Of a stretch of 9,964 nt of DNA, positions 1 to 6,777 are shown piece by piece (within the stretch, counting starts at the first letter, position 1; each line of letters starts with the position of its first letter). Origin of the DNA: Flavipsychrobacter stenotrophus (GTDB lineage: Bacteria > Bacteroidota > Bacteroidia > Chitinophagales > Chitinophagaceae); the NCBI GenBank assembly GCA_947372365.1, contig CANBTK010000034.1, positions 1 to 9,964 on the forward strand. The letters are read 5' to 3'. Below the pieces are notes generated by a model, which saw only the letters and a list, made by a program, of their open reading frames with translations, had not been told where the DNA came from and made no database searches. Made by a program: the position numbers and the translations under genes.

Positions 1-2
1 AT

Positions 3-59
3 GCAGCAGGTAAAATAGTTTTTTCGCTTCTGTCGATGGGCTGCACCCATCGTTTTTGA
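3..59 (+). CDS. Possible C-terminal tail of an upstream gene (partial)
   Basis: The third frame is open from the left edge to a TGA at 57-59 and would encode 18 residues beginning AAGKIVFSLL. A final 'GKIV' strand resembles the end of zinc-type quinone oxidoreductases, but this is too short to assign. The reading would run through the hairpin of the terminator at 34-57, which is unusual. Frame 1 instead stops at TAG 16-18, and frame 2 at TAA 11-13, both ahead of the hairpin. Any of the three could be the true gene end, so this is a weak call. Confidence 0.2.
   Translation, partial: AAGKIVFSLLSMGCTHRF
34..57 (+). terminator. Intrinsic terminator of the gene entering from the left edge
   Basis: A perfect 7-bp stem, CGATGGG (34-40) with CCCATCG (46-52), encloses the loop CTGCA and is followed directly by five T (53-57). 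The T-run on the plus strand shows that a rightward transcript from outside the window ends here. Confidence 0.8.
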
Positions 60-413
60 ATTGCCCCCTTGCAGGGCTTTGTGCGATGGTTTATGCACTA
101 TGTGGCTATTTCTCAGATGCACAGCACCCAGGCCATGACTGGGAATGCCATTTATAGGCCAATGGATATTTCCATGCAGAGGTTGTCGGTATCGCATGGA
201 AAATCAAAGTTTGTAACAACATTCGATACCTTCGGAGCCGTTGATAGCTATTACCACTTATCTGAAACTTACGCTCCCTAAGGGGCCAGTGCCTAACTAA
301 ACTGCGTTGTTCTAAGGATGACAAGTAACGTAAGCCTGCTTTATTTTTCGGTGTACCATTATGGGCAATCGGGTACTATTCACTATTTGTTTCGTTTTTC
401 CAAAATATGCCAT
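60..413. other. Intergenic stretch without a convincing gene; scattered hairpins
   Basis: Open frames of about 70 codons occur on both strands, but they are mutually antisense, lack family-like motifs and have no promoter match upstream. Local structure is visible. CCCAG (127-131) pairs with CTGGG (139-143). TTTCCATGC (169-177) pairs perfectly with GCATGGAAA (194-202) around a 16-nt loop. CTTACG near 269 could pair with CGTAAG near 330. I recognise no tRNA, tmRNA, SRP RNA, RNase P or riboswitch signature. It may hold an unrecognised small RNA or be decayed sequence. Confidence 0.4.
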
Positions 414-449
414 AAAAAAGCCTTGCCACAACAAAGGGCAAGGCTTTTT
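414..449 (-). terminator. Terminator of the EGF-like lipoprotein gene
   Basis: On the minus strand a stem of ten GC-containing pairs, AAGCCTTGCC with GGCAAGGCTT, runs into flanking A/T tracts that extend the pairing to about 13 bp (415-427 with 437-449). The loop is 9 nt and a run of T follows (plus-strand A at 414-419). It lies about 20 bases after the stop codon. The T-tract on the other strand makes it potentially bidirectional. Confidence 0.85.
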
Positions 450-470
450 AAAAAAGTATTTTGTAATTGA

Positions 471-983
471 CTACTGCCAAGTACCAGTGTAAGACCTGGT
501 AACGTTTGCTGGGTTAGTCAATGTGTAGTTCCAGGTAATTTTTTTGGTTACAGCATCATATGTACCAGTACCAGATACAGAGAAAGTATCGTTATCAGGA
601 GTCTGGTTGCCGATGGTGATGGTGTTGCCAGACAAAGTCGCTGTAACATCATGAGTAAAATAAGCGTTAGAGAAGTTGCTGATTTTTACGTCAGCGATAG
701 CAGTACCCGAAGTAATAGAAGAAGTATATGTAGGTAAAGTTACTGCTGGAGAAGTCTGAACGTCAGATGCACTCCAGATTTTAATGATTTTAGTGCGTGA
801 TGCTGTTTCGCAGTTAGCACCTTCATAGCCTGTAGGGCAAGTACAAGTACCACCGCTGCAAGTACCACCGTTCTGGCAGGTTACACCTTTACACTCATCT
901 TTAGTACAAGATGTGTAAGTTATGGCAGAAAATGTGCCGATAGTCATTAATGCGCTGAGCGCCACAAGACGAAATGATTTCAT
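471..983 (-). CDS. EGF-like domain lipoprotein, probably surface-exposed
   Basis: A 170-residue secreted protein. The N-terminus is a signal peptide: K2/R5, then hydrophobic residues to about 22, ending in a relaxed lipobox Y-T-S-C with the lipidated Cys at 26. The residues after it, T-K-D-E, contain the Lys-acid-acid pattern known as a surface-export signal in Bacteroidota lipoproteins, so display on the outer leaflet of the outer membrane is likely. A compact EGF-like module follows, with six cysteines at 31, 36, 42, 47, 49 and 58 and the typical GGxC and CPxGYxGxxCE spacing. Residues 65-170 are Ser/Thr-rich and predicted beta, with no further cysteine and no family I recognise. The gene is monocistronic, with its own promoter at 1021-1052 and terminator at 414-449. 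The molecular function is unknown. Confidence 0.85.
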   Translation of the reverse strand: MKSFRLVALSALMTIGTFSAITYTSCTKDECKGVTCQNGGTCSGGTCTCPTGYEGANCETASRTKIIKIWSASDVQTSPAVTLPTYTSSITSGTAIADVKISNFSNAYFTHDVTATLSGNTITIGNQTPDNDTFSVSGTGTYDAVTKKITWNYTLTNPANVTRSYTGTWQ

Positions 984-1020
984 AGACTTATATTTTATTA
1001 ATTGGTTACAAATTAGGTGC

Positions 1021-1052
1021 CAAAGATAATGGTTAAAGGCTATTTTAACAAA
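1021..1052 (-). promoter_or_regulatory. Bacteroidota-type promoter of the lipoprotein gene
   Basis: Read on the minus strand, TTTG (1052-1049) is followed after 20 bp by TATCTTTG (1028-1021). This matches the TTTG-N19-TAnnTTTG consensus recognised by the primary sigma factor of Bacteroidota. Transcription should begin near 1014-1016, giving a leader of roughly 30 nt before the ATG at 983. Confidence 0.75.
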
Positions 1053-1150
1053 GAAAAACGCAAATTTAGCATAATGTTGTAAAAAATGGGATTAATTGTG
1101 TAAGCCCGGGCTTATCATTTACGAGGTATTTGCCGGCATTTTGGAGCCTA

Positions 1151-1184
1151 TAATAAAACAACCCACTCATTGCTGAGTGGGTTG
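1151..1184 (-). terminator. Terminator of pnp
   Basis: A perfect 11-bp stem, CAACCCACTCA (1159-1169) with TGAGTGGGTTG (1174-1184), has a 4-nt loop. On the minus strand it is followed by TTTTATTAT. It lies 26 bases past the pnp stop codon. Confidence 0.9.
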
Positions 1185-1210
1185 CCAATAATATAAATTG
1201 TAAAGGGAAA

Positions 1211-3595
1211 TTACAGCATCATATCGCTATCATCGCCACTATTGCTTTGTGGAGCTGCAGGCGCTGCGTCAGCCTGTGCGGCTGCGCCATCGTTATTGTG
1301 CTGCGGGCGTGGCCTGTCGCCTTGTGGGCGTGGGCGGTCGCCACGGTCGTTGCGGTTACCACCGCCACCACCATTCCTTGGGCGGTCGCCACCACCACGG
1401 CGGTCATCGCCGCCACGGCTGCCGCGGTCATCGCCACCTTCGCGGCGTTCGCGCTTTTCAGGCTCTACGTAACCATCAGGCTTTGGCATCAGCACTTTGC
1501 GGCTCAGGCGCAGTTTACCAGTTTTAGGGTCGGTACCTACTAACTGTATCTTCACCTTATCGCCTTCGCTCAGTACGCCATCCAGCGTATCAAGGCGCTT
1601 CCAGCTTACTTCTGATATGTGTAACAAGCCTTGTTTGCCAGGCATAAATTCTATGAATGCGCCGAAAGGTACAATGCTCTTAACAGTGCCTTCGTAAGTA
1701 GCGCCTATTTCAGGTATAGCTACTATGCTGCGTATCCATGCCAGTGCTTTATCAACACTTGCTTTATCGGCAGAGAATATCTTAATGATACCTTCCTGGC
1801 CTACTTCTTCAATGTTGATCTTAGTACCGGTTTCGCGCTGCATTTCCTGTATCACCTTGCCACCAGGGCCTATGATAGCACCAATGAACTCGCGGTCAAT
1901 ACTTAACTGCTCGATACGTGGAGTTTGTGGCTTCAGTTCAGCACGGAATGCAGGTATAGTAGTATACATAGCATCCAGTATGTGTAAGCGGCCACGGCGG
2001 GCTTGCTCTAAAGCGCTCATCATTATTTCCATGCTCAGGCCATCTACTTTAATATCCATCTGGATACCGCAGATACCATCGCGTGTGCCGGTTACTTTAA
2101 AGTCCATATCACCCAGGTGGTCTTCATCGCCAAGGATATCGGTCAATACAGCAAATTTGCCGTTTTCGCCAGATATAAGGCCCATTGCCACACCACTTAC
2201 GTGCTTAGGTACTGGTACGCCGGCATCCATAAGCGCAAGTGAACCTGCACAAACAGTAGCCATTGATGAAGAGCCGTTTGACTCAAGGATATCAGAAACC
2301 ACACGTACAGTGTACGGGTAGTCAGAAGGCATCATTTGCTTCAGTGAGCGCATAGCTAAGTTGCCATGGCCTACTTCGCGGCGGCTCTGGCCACGCATCA
2401 TTTTAACTTCGCCTGTTGAGAATGGCGGGAAATTATAATGCAGCATGAATTTAACGTAATCGGATGTAGCAGCCGTTTCAGAAAGCAATTCATCATCAAC
2501 AGTACCTAAAGTAACGGTAGTTAACGACTGAGTTTCGCCTCGGGTAAACAGGGCAGAACCATGAGGCGAAGGCAATGGGCAACCTTCTATTGTAAGCGGG
2601 CGAACTTCGTCCAGCTTACGGCCATCAAGGCGCACGCGCTCTTCCAGCATCATTTCACGAATCACGTCTTTTTCAAGGTCGTGGAAATAAGTGCCTATTA
2701 AAGCAACGTCGGCAGCCGCAGGAGCTGGGTCGGTGGTTGTATAAGTAGCTTCAAAATCTTTACGGATTTGCTTGAAGGCATCACCGCGTTCGTGCTTGGC
2801 TAAAGCGCCTTTAGCAACCTGGTAAACCCTTTCTTTGCCGTAGGCTGCTATAGTAGCTTCAAGCTCAGCGTTGGTATAAGGCTTTGTGTATTCACGCTTA
2901 GCTGGGTTACCCACTTTTTCGCGTAAATCGTGCTGAAGTCTTACCTGCGCTTTTATTGCCTCGTGAGCCAATTCAATAGCTGCAAGCAAAACCGCTTCGC
3001 TACATTCTTTAGCTTCACCCTCTACCATCATGATGTTCTTTTCGGTAGCGGCAACAATAATATTAACGTCGGCATCTTTTAACTCAGTACGTCCCGGGTT
3101 AACAACGAATTCGCCGTTGATGCGCGCTACGCGTACTTCAGAAATAACTTCCTGTATCGGAATATCGGAAACAGCAAGCGCCGCTGATGCAGCCAGGCAA
3201 GCCAGGGCATCAGGCATTACTTCGGCATCAGAAGAAATTAAAGTAACCAGTACCTGTACATCGCACATATAGTCATCAGGGAACAGTGGGCGCAATGCGC
3301 GGTCTATTAACCTTGAAGTCAATATTTCGTAATCATTAAGGCGGGCTTCCCTTTTAAAGAATGAACCTGGGATACGGCCTGCCGAAGCAAATTTTTCCTG
3401 ATAGTCAACAGAAAGAGGGAAGAAAGATTGGCCAGCTTTAGGCTCTTTGTTAGCAACAACAGTTGCCAGCACCATGCAGTCGCCCATGCGTACTACAACA
3501 GCACCATCAGCCTGCCTAGCCATCCTTCCTGTTTCGATAGAAATTTCACGCCCGTCAGCTAGTTTATAAGACGCGGAAATGGGACTTGGTATCAT
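1211..3595 (-). CDS. pnp: Polynucleotide phosphorylase (3'-5' exoribonuclease)
   Basis: PNPase degrades RNA phosphorolytically from the 3' end to nucleoside diphosphates and can add tails in reverse; it acts as a cytoplasmic homotrimer. The 794 residues show the full architecture. The first RNase PH-like domain (about 5-230) contains GSFFKREARLND near 77-88. A helical linker follows to about 310. The catalytic second PH domain (about 312-550) has R401/R405/R406, the serine-rich G441-S444 phosphate-binding stretch, and D492, D498 and K500, which match E. coli D486, D492 and K494. The KH domain has the GPGG loop at 576-579, and the S1 domain covers about 631-701. The protein exceeds the usual ~710 residues because of a disordered tail (about 713-794) rich in Arg, Gly and Asp, with a tandem GDRPRPQ repeat at 752-765. 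The start ATG gives the canonical N-terminus. It lies 78 bases after rpsO, a conserved pairing, with a terminator-like structure between them and no clear promoter of its own. Confidence 0.97.
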   Translation of the reverse strand: MIPSPISASYKLADGREISIETGRMARQADGAVVVRMGDCMVLATVVANKEPKAGQSFFPLSVDYQEKFASAGRIPGSFFKREARLNDYEILTSRLIDRALRPLFPDDYMCDVQVLVTLISSDAEVMPDALACLAASAALAVSDIPIQEVISEVRVARINGEFVVNPGRTELKDADVNIIVAATEKNIMMVEGEAKECSEAVLLAAIELAHEAIKAQVRLQHDLREKVGNPAKREYTKPYTNAELEATIAAYGKERVYQVAKGALAKHERGDAFKQIRKDFEATYTTTDPAPAAADVALIGTYFHDLEKDVIREMMLEERVRLDGRKLDEVRPLTIEGCPLPSPHGSALFTRGETQSLTTVTLGTVDDELLSETAATSDYVKFMLHYNFPPFSTGEVKMMRGQSRREVGHGNLAMRSLKQMMPSDYPYTVRVVSDILESNGSSSMATVCAGSLALMDAGVPVPKHVSGVAMGLISGENGKFAVLTDILGDEDHLGDMDFKVTGTRDGICGIQMDIKVDGLSMEIMMSALEQARRGRLHILDAMYTTIPAFRAELKPQTPRIEQLSIDREFIGAIIGPGGKVIQEMQRETGTKINIEEVGQEGIIKIFSADKASVDKALAWIRSIVAIPEIGATYEGTVKSIVPFGAFIEFMPGKQGLLHISEVSWKRLDTLDGVLSEGDKVKIQLVGTDPKTGKLRLSRKVLMPKPDGYVEPEKRERREGGDDRGSRGGDDRRGGGDRPRNGGGGGNRNDRGDRPRPQGDRPRPQHNNDGAAAQADAAPAAPQSNSGDDSDMML
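1301..1342 (-). repeat. Tandem 21-bp repeat in the pnp tail
   Basis: Two adjacent, imperfect 21-bp units encode the heptapeptide GDRPRPQ twice (residues 752-758 and 759-765). They lie in the low-complexity Arg/Gly tail of PNPase, which suggests expansion of this segment by slippage. Confidence 0.6.
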
Positions 3596-3618
3596 ACATA
3601 AGTATTTTTAGAATGTCA

Positions 3619-3669
3619 TAAAAAAACAAATTCCCAACCATAATGTAGTTGGGAACAGTTGGTTGGGAA
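3619..3669 (-). terminator. rpsO terminator/attenuator with two competing hairpins
   Basis: On the minus strand the RNA carries two copies of TTCCCAAC, one at 3669-3662 and one at 3655-3648. Both are complementary to the single downstream segment TGGTTGGGAA (3640-3631). The first copy extends to a 10-bp stem with a 19-nt loop; the second gives an 8-bp stem with a 9-nt loop. The structure begins five bases after the rpsO stop codon and is followed by TTTG and seven T. It can act as an intrinsic terminator. Since pnp follows with no obvious promoter, it probably lets part of the transcription through. Confidence 0.7.
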
Positions 3670-3673
3670 ACAC

Positions 3674-3946
3674 TTATTTGCGGATACCAAGCTTTTCGAT
3701 CAGCGAACGATAAGAAGTTAGGTTATTGTTACTGAGGTACTGTAATAAACGTTTACGGCGGCCTACCATTACAATAAGCCCGCGGTTAGAAGAAAAATCT
3801 TTCTTATTTCCTTTCATGTGGCCTGAGATATGGTTGATACGCTCTGTGAGCATAGCTATCTGTGCTTCAATAGAACCTGTATTGGTTTCTGATCCACCAA
3901 AGGTTTTAAAAATGTTTGCTTTCTTTTCAGCAGTAAAATGAGACAT
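3674..3946 (-). CDS. rpsO: 30S ribosomal protein S15
   Basis: S15 binds 16S rRNA early in assembly of the 30S platform. The 90-residue reading has the family's hallmarks: NTGS near 24-27, the helix around ERINHISGHMKGNKKDF, the R/G-L-xxMVGRRKRLLQYL segment in the second half, and a C-terminus ending LIEKLGIRK. I chose the ATG at 3946 because it gives about the usual 89-90 residues. In-frame upstream codons at 3952 (ATG) and 3955 (TTG) would add two or three residues. Its promoter lies at 3988-4020. The gene heads the rpsO-pnp pair. In many bacteria S15 represses its own mRNA, but I see no recognisable operator structure before the start. Confidence 0.96.
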   Translation of the reverse strand: MSHFTAEKKANIFKTFGGSETNTGSIEAQIAMLTERINHISGHMKGNKKDFSSNRGLIVMVGRRKRLLQYLSNNNLTSYRSLIEKLGIRK

Positions 3947-3987
3947 TTGCATCAAAATTTTTAAATAAACGACACTTTTTGAGTGTG

Positions 3988-4020
3988 CAAAGATATGAAT
4001 TAATTTGAAAAAATGGCAAT
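3988..4020 (-). promoter_or_regulatory. Promoter of rpsO
   Basis: On the minus strand ATTG (4020-4017, three of four bases of TTTG) is followed after 21 bp by TATCTTTG (3995-3988). The -7 element is identical to that of the lipoprotein gene. It lies 42 bases before the rpsO ATG. Confidence 0.6.
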
Positions 4021-4092
4021 TTGAATTTTAATTAAGGTTTTGTGGGTAAAAATAACTGTTAAATTGCCGCAAAATATGTAAAGTGGGCAACT

Positions 4093-4488
4093 TTAAGCCA
4101 CCGGGTAGAGCATATCGCGTATTCCAGTTATCAATACCCTTACCGGGCCCAAGAGTGGTGCTACGTCCCCTTCATCATAATCCAGCTCATCTTCGTAGTC
4201 AGCTTTTTGCCTCATATCAAAAAGTTTATTGTAGATAGCATTCGCCTTCCTGTCAAATTTTCCAGTTTTTACAAAATGGAGGCCGAACATTTGTAAAGCA
4301 CCTGAATGCGTTTTGGGGTTAATATCAATACTTATTAGCAAAGCACTCACAGCATAGAAGCAACTATAATACAATTTATTAACAGACGTATTCCAGTATT
4401 TGTGCTGGAATAAAAACTCTGCTTCTTCAAGTACACCCAAAGCCTTTTCGATCCTGTATTTTATGATCCCCTCTTTTTCCTTACTCAT
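4093..4488 (-). CDS. HEPN domain protein (UPF0332-like), partner of the MNT protein
   Basis: A 131-residue, mainly helical protein. Residues 33-51 (N-x4-N-KLYYS-CFY-A-ALL pattern) form the conserved first helix pair of the HEPN fold, and R93-QKAD-Y98 is the signature seen in UPF0332-type HEPN proteins. In active HEPN RNases the motif is R-x4-6-H; here Tyr98 occupies the His place, so RNase activity is doubtful. In HepT/MntA modules the HEPN protein is the toxin and the nucleotidyltransferase neutralises it by adding AMP to a HEPN tyrosine. Whether this pair works that way is inference. Its ATG overlaps the TGA of the MNT gene (ATGA), so translation is probably coupled. No convincing terminator follows; a weak AT-rich hairpin spans the stop codon. 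Confidence 0.85.
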   Translation of the reverse strand: MSKEKEGIIKYRIEKALGVLEEAEFLFQHKYWNTSVNKLYYSCFYAVSALLISIDINPKTHSGALQMFGLHFVKTGKFDRKANAIYNKLFDMRQKADYEDELDYDEGDVAPLLGPVRVLITGIRDMLYPVA

Positions 4489-4805
4489 AAAATAATACCC
4501 TCCCTGTTTACATTTTCAAAGTAAGGCGTTACCTTATGGTTGGCCCATCCTTTTTGGGAGTAGATCACTGGGCTGATACGCATATCTGTATCAACACCAA
4601 TATCGTATAAAGCGAAGGCGATAGGGTCCGTTTCCTCGTGGGCCAGCTTATCATTGTCTTTATTTAGCAAGACAAGCAGGTCAATATCCGACTCTTCGTT
4701 ATAGTCGCCACGGGCATACGAACCATATAAAATTACGGTTGCATTGGGGTCTGTACTTAGGACAGACTTTTTAATTAGGTCCAAGATGTGAGCCTTTTCT
4801 TTCAC
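4485..4805 (-). CDS. MNT-type minimal nucleotidyltransferase (MntA-like)
   Basis: A 106-residue protein of the DNA polymerase-beta-like minimal nucleotidyltransferase family. The catalytic signature is complete: G28-S29 followed by ARGDYNEESDIDLLVLL, in which D40 and D42 are the metal-binding DxD. D72 or D74 in the next strand is the probable third carboxylate. Family members partner with HEPN proteins, and MntA homologues AMPylate and silence their HEPN toxin. The first codon is GTG at 4805, because an in-frame stop lies four codons upstream; TTG at 4784 is a possible alternative. The gene overlaps the HEPN gene by 4 bp, is 82 bases from ctaA, and could be read from ctaA's promoter. Confidence 0.88.
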   Translation of the reverse strand: MKEKAHILDLIKKSVLSTDPNATVILYGSYARGDYNEESDIDLLVLLNKDNDKLAHEETDPIAFALYDIGVDTDMRISPVIYSQKGWANHKVTPYFENVNREGIIL

Positions 4806-4887
4806 AAAACAAATTTACAAATTCTATCTGATATGAAAATGAAAGTGCCACCACAGTTTTTTACTTTCTTCTTACGGCTTTCTACTC

Positions 4888-5940
4888 TCAACGCCTTTTT
4901 ACCACATACAAATTAACCACCAATGCCATGAGCAGGAACATGGCAACCAACTGGTGCAGCTCAGCCAGTGTTTCAAAAGTATCGAATTTACCAGGTACTA
5001 TTTTAGTGGCTGATAGTACTGTAATAATTCCCAGGGCAACCTGTACCAATACAAGTATAAGCGGCCAGTTGAGCAAGCCCTTTAATGTACCAAGCTGCAG
5101 GTTGCGGCGGCTGTAGGCAAACCAGCCTATAACGGCAACCAGCAAAAGGTAAGCAATACCACGATGCATAAAGTGGATATTTATCATCAGGGCGCTCAGG
5201 TTGGCATCTTTAAAAATGCCGTTAGTAGCAAGGGTGCCCGGGAAATAAGAACCATTGATATCGGGCCAAGTAGCTGCTGCATTCGCGGCCTTAAGACCGG
5301 CCATAAAAGCCCCATACATGAGCTGGAAAAAGAGCAACGCTATTACAACAAGTAGCACATTGCTAGCCCCTTTATGCACTACCCTTTTTTCGGCCGGTAT
5401 CAGCAGCTTTAGCGCGAACCAAAGCGTATAGCAAGCCAGTACCATCGCCGATACAAAGTGTGCGGCCAGCCAGGTATAATTTACGTGTATATCTTCGGGG
5501 TTTACGCCACTCCAAACCATCAATATCCCTATCACGCCTTGTAGCCCACCCAGTATAAAGAGTACTATAAATGGGCGCACCATTTGCTTATCGAAATATT
5601 TCTTAAGCAGGAAATAAACGAACCCTATTGCAAAAACAATACCCAGCATACGGGCCCAAACCCTATGCAGCCATTCCCAGAAAAAAATTTGTTTAAAGTC
5701 ACTAAGGGTATAAAAACTATTTACCAGCTTAAACTGCCCTATCTGCTTATAGCTGGTAAACGCATCGTCCCACTGCCGGGCATTGAGGGGTGGCAGTATG
5801 CCAAATATCGGGTTCCATTTAGTGATAGATAGCCCCGACCCTGTAAGCCGGGTTACGCCGCCCAGCAGAGTCTGGATGATGATCATCGCTACACCCGCCA
5901 GCAGCCATATTGCAACCGCATTTTTCCTTCTCTCTCCCAA
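4888..5940 (-). CDS. ctaA: Heme A synthase (COX15/CtaA family)
   Basis: An integral membrane monooxygenase that oxidises the C8 methyl of heme O to give heme A for aa3-type cytochrome oxidases. The following residue numbers count from the longer TTG start at 5991. Features are the GGVTRLTGSGLSITKW segment after the first helix (about 44-59), EWLHR with H109, H178, H276 in HFMHRG, and H346 in ELHQL. These are the four conserved heme-binding histidines. About eight transmembrane helices are visible. Residues 230-251 match the family's AGLKA...WPDINGSYFP loop. No ATG lies before the first helix. I chose TTG 5940 because a TACCTTTG promoter box (5965-5958) lies between it and the other TTG at 5991. 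This gives 350 residues and a short N-terminus (MGERRKNAVAIW as first residues). The coding assignment is firm; the start is not. Confidence 0.92.
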   Translation of the reverse strand: MGERRKNAVAIWLLAGVAMIIIQTLLGGVTRLTGSGLSITKWNPIFGILPPLNARQWDDAFTSYKQIGQFKLVNSFYTLSDFKQIFFWEWLHRVWARMLGIVFAIGFVYFLLKKYFDKQMVRPFIVLFILGGLQGVIGILMVWSGVNPEDIHVNYTWLAAHFVSAMVLACYTLWFALKLLIPAEKRVVHKGASNVLLVVIALLFFQLMYGAFMAGLKAANAAATWPDINGSYFPGTLATNGIFKDANLSALMINIHFMHRGIAYLLLVAVIGWFAYSRRNLQLGTLKGLLNWPLILVLVQVALGIITVLSATKIVPGKFDTFETLAELHQLVAMFLLMALVVNLYVVKRR

Positions 5941-5957
5941 AAAAAACAGAATTTGCG

Positions 5958-5992
5958 CAAAGGTAGGCTGTACTTTGTAAATAGCGGGCAAG
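5958..5992 (-). promoter_or_regulatory. Candidate promoter of ctaA
   Basis: TACCTTTG (5965-5958 on the minus strand) matches the -7 consensus and is followed by GCGC, much like the box before the TPR gene (TACCTTTGCGGC). A CTTG lies 23 bp upstream (5992-5989), with a rather long spacer. The box ends 18 bases before TTG 5940 and would fall inside the coding region if translation began at 5991. Confidence 0.5.
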
Positions 5993-6238
5993 AAAAATAT
6001 TCATAAAAAAAAACAATAGCAGCAGTAGCGGCGTGTATATATTACCCACTGAGCCACAATTAATTTACTATTTTTATTATGTGTAAATAATTATTGTGCA
6101 TAGCATTTTTTAACAAAAATACGCATAAGTGGCGAGCAATTATTGCTTTTGATTGTGTGAAACAAATTATAGTACGTTGATATTCTTAACCTATCAAATT
6201 GTTCATGATTTTAATATCAAATATTTTTTTTGCGAAAA
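5992..6238. other. AT-rich divergent intergenic region
   Basis: No coding potential is seen. The stretch is strongly AT-rich and separates leftward ctaA from rightward HU. It contains a perfect 13-bp palindrome, AGCAAT-T-ATTGCT (6135-6147), which could be an operator or a short hairpin. Confidence 0.4.
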
Positions 6239-6272
6239 GTTGTGCTTTTCATACCCAATATGCTTATATTTG
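6239..6272 (+). promoter_or_regulatory. Candidate promoter of the HU gene
   Basis: GTTG (6239-6242) is followed after 22 bp by TATATTTG (6265-6272), a full match to TAnnTTTG with three of four bases at -33. A 6-bp hairpin, GAAAAG (6234-6239) with CTTTTC (6245-6250), overlaps the -33 box. The leader to the ATG at 6415 would be about 135 nt, A-rich and without recognisable structure. Confidence 0.5.
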
Positions 6273-6414
6273 CTATTGGTATGCCTGCGAGTAACAGGAA
6301 ATTAAAATAATTTACCCCAAATAGAAAGAAACCCAAAAAGTATTGAATCTGCATTATTAAAGATGCCTGCTTTTAAGAATAATTTCTAATATATATAAAC
6401 AATCACCAACCATC

Positions 6415-6735
6415 ATGAGAAAAGCAGACGTAGTAGGCACAATTGCCGAAAAAACAGGAATCCCAAAAGTGGACATCCTGGTTGCACTTGAAACCTTTTT
6501 TAAAGAAGTAAAATCATCGTTGATAGAAGGGGAACCTGTCTACGTACGTGGTTTTGGAAGCTTTATTTTGAAAAAAAGGGCAGCGAAAATTGGCAGGAAC
6601 ATCAAAAAGAATGTTGCGGTAGATATACCCGAGCATTTCATCCCTGCATTTAAACCAGCTAAAGAATTTTCGGTAGCGGTTAAAGAATCTAAGCATGAGC
6701 TAAAGGAGCATAGCCCAAGCGACGCCGACCTGTAG
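6415..6735 (+). CDS. HU/IHF-family DNA-binding protein
   Basis: A small nucleoid protein that bends DNA as a dimer. The 106 residues include the dimerising helices (about 3-40, with RKADVVGTIAEKTGI), the RGFGSF turn (45-50), and the DNA-binding beta-arm (about 53-80). The arm carries GRNIKKN and an IP dipeptide at 71-72, where the proline intercalates in HU/IHF. FKPAKEF closes the family core at 79-85. A polar tail of about 16 residues (KESKHELKEHSPSDADL region) extends beyond the usual ~90-96 residue length. The ATG gives the standard MRKAD-type N-terminus. It is the first gene of the rightward series leading to rng. No strong terminator separates it from the next gene, 70 bases downstream, which has its own -7 box. 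Confidence 0.93.
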   Translation: MRKADVVGTIAEKTGIPKVDILVALETFFKEVKSSLIEGEPVYVRGFGSFILKKRAAKIGRNIKKNVAVDIPEHFIPAFKPAKEFSVAVKESKHELKEHSPSDADL

Positions 6736-6777
6736 CACAGCTAGTTGAAACTAAACTGCGCACAAAGCGGATTTTGC

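Noticed and set aside
69..324. Two ~70-codon open frames on opposite strands
   Set aside because: They overlap each other antisense, lack recognisable motifs and have no promoter box upstream; treated as chance.
1219..1543. Several Ala/Arg/His-rich frames on both strands in the pnp 3' end
   Set aside because: They are by-products of the GC-rich repetitive codons of the PNPase Arg/Gly tail, whose own frame is continuous with the conserved enzyme.
4079..4095. 6-bp hairpin TAAAGT/ACTTTA over the HEPN stop codon
   Set aside because: Too short and AT-rich, with no proper T-run; not called as a terminator.
4810..4817. TAAATTTG box (minus strand) just before the MNT gene
   Set aside because: It lies 5 bases from the GTG start and no TTTG is well placed upstream, so it would require a leaderless transcript; kept as chance.
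5939..5946. Possible frameshift at an 8-A run at the 5' end of ctaA, joining an upstream ATG at 6004
   Set aside because: Family proteins need only a short N-terminus before the first helix, and a TTG downstream of a promoter box explains the start without an indel.
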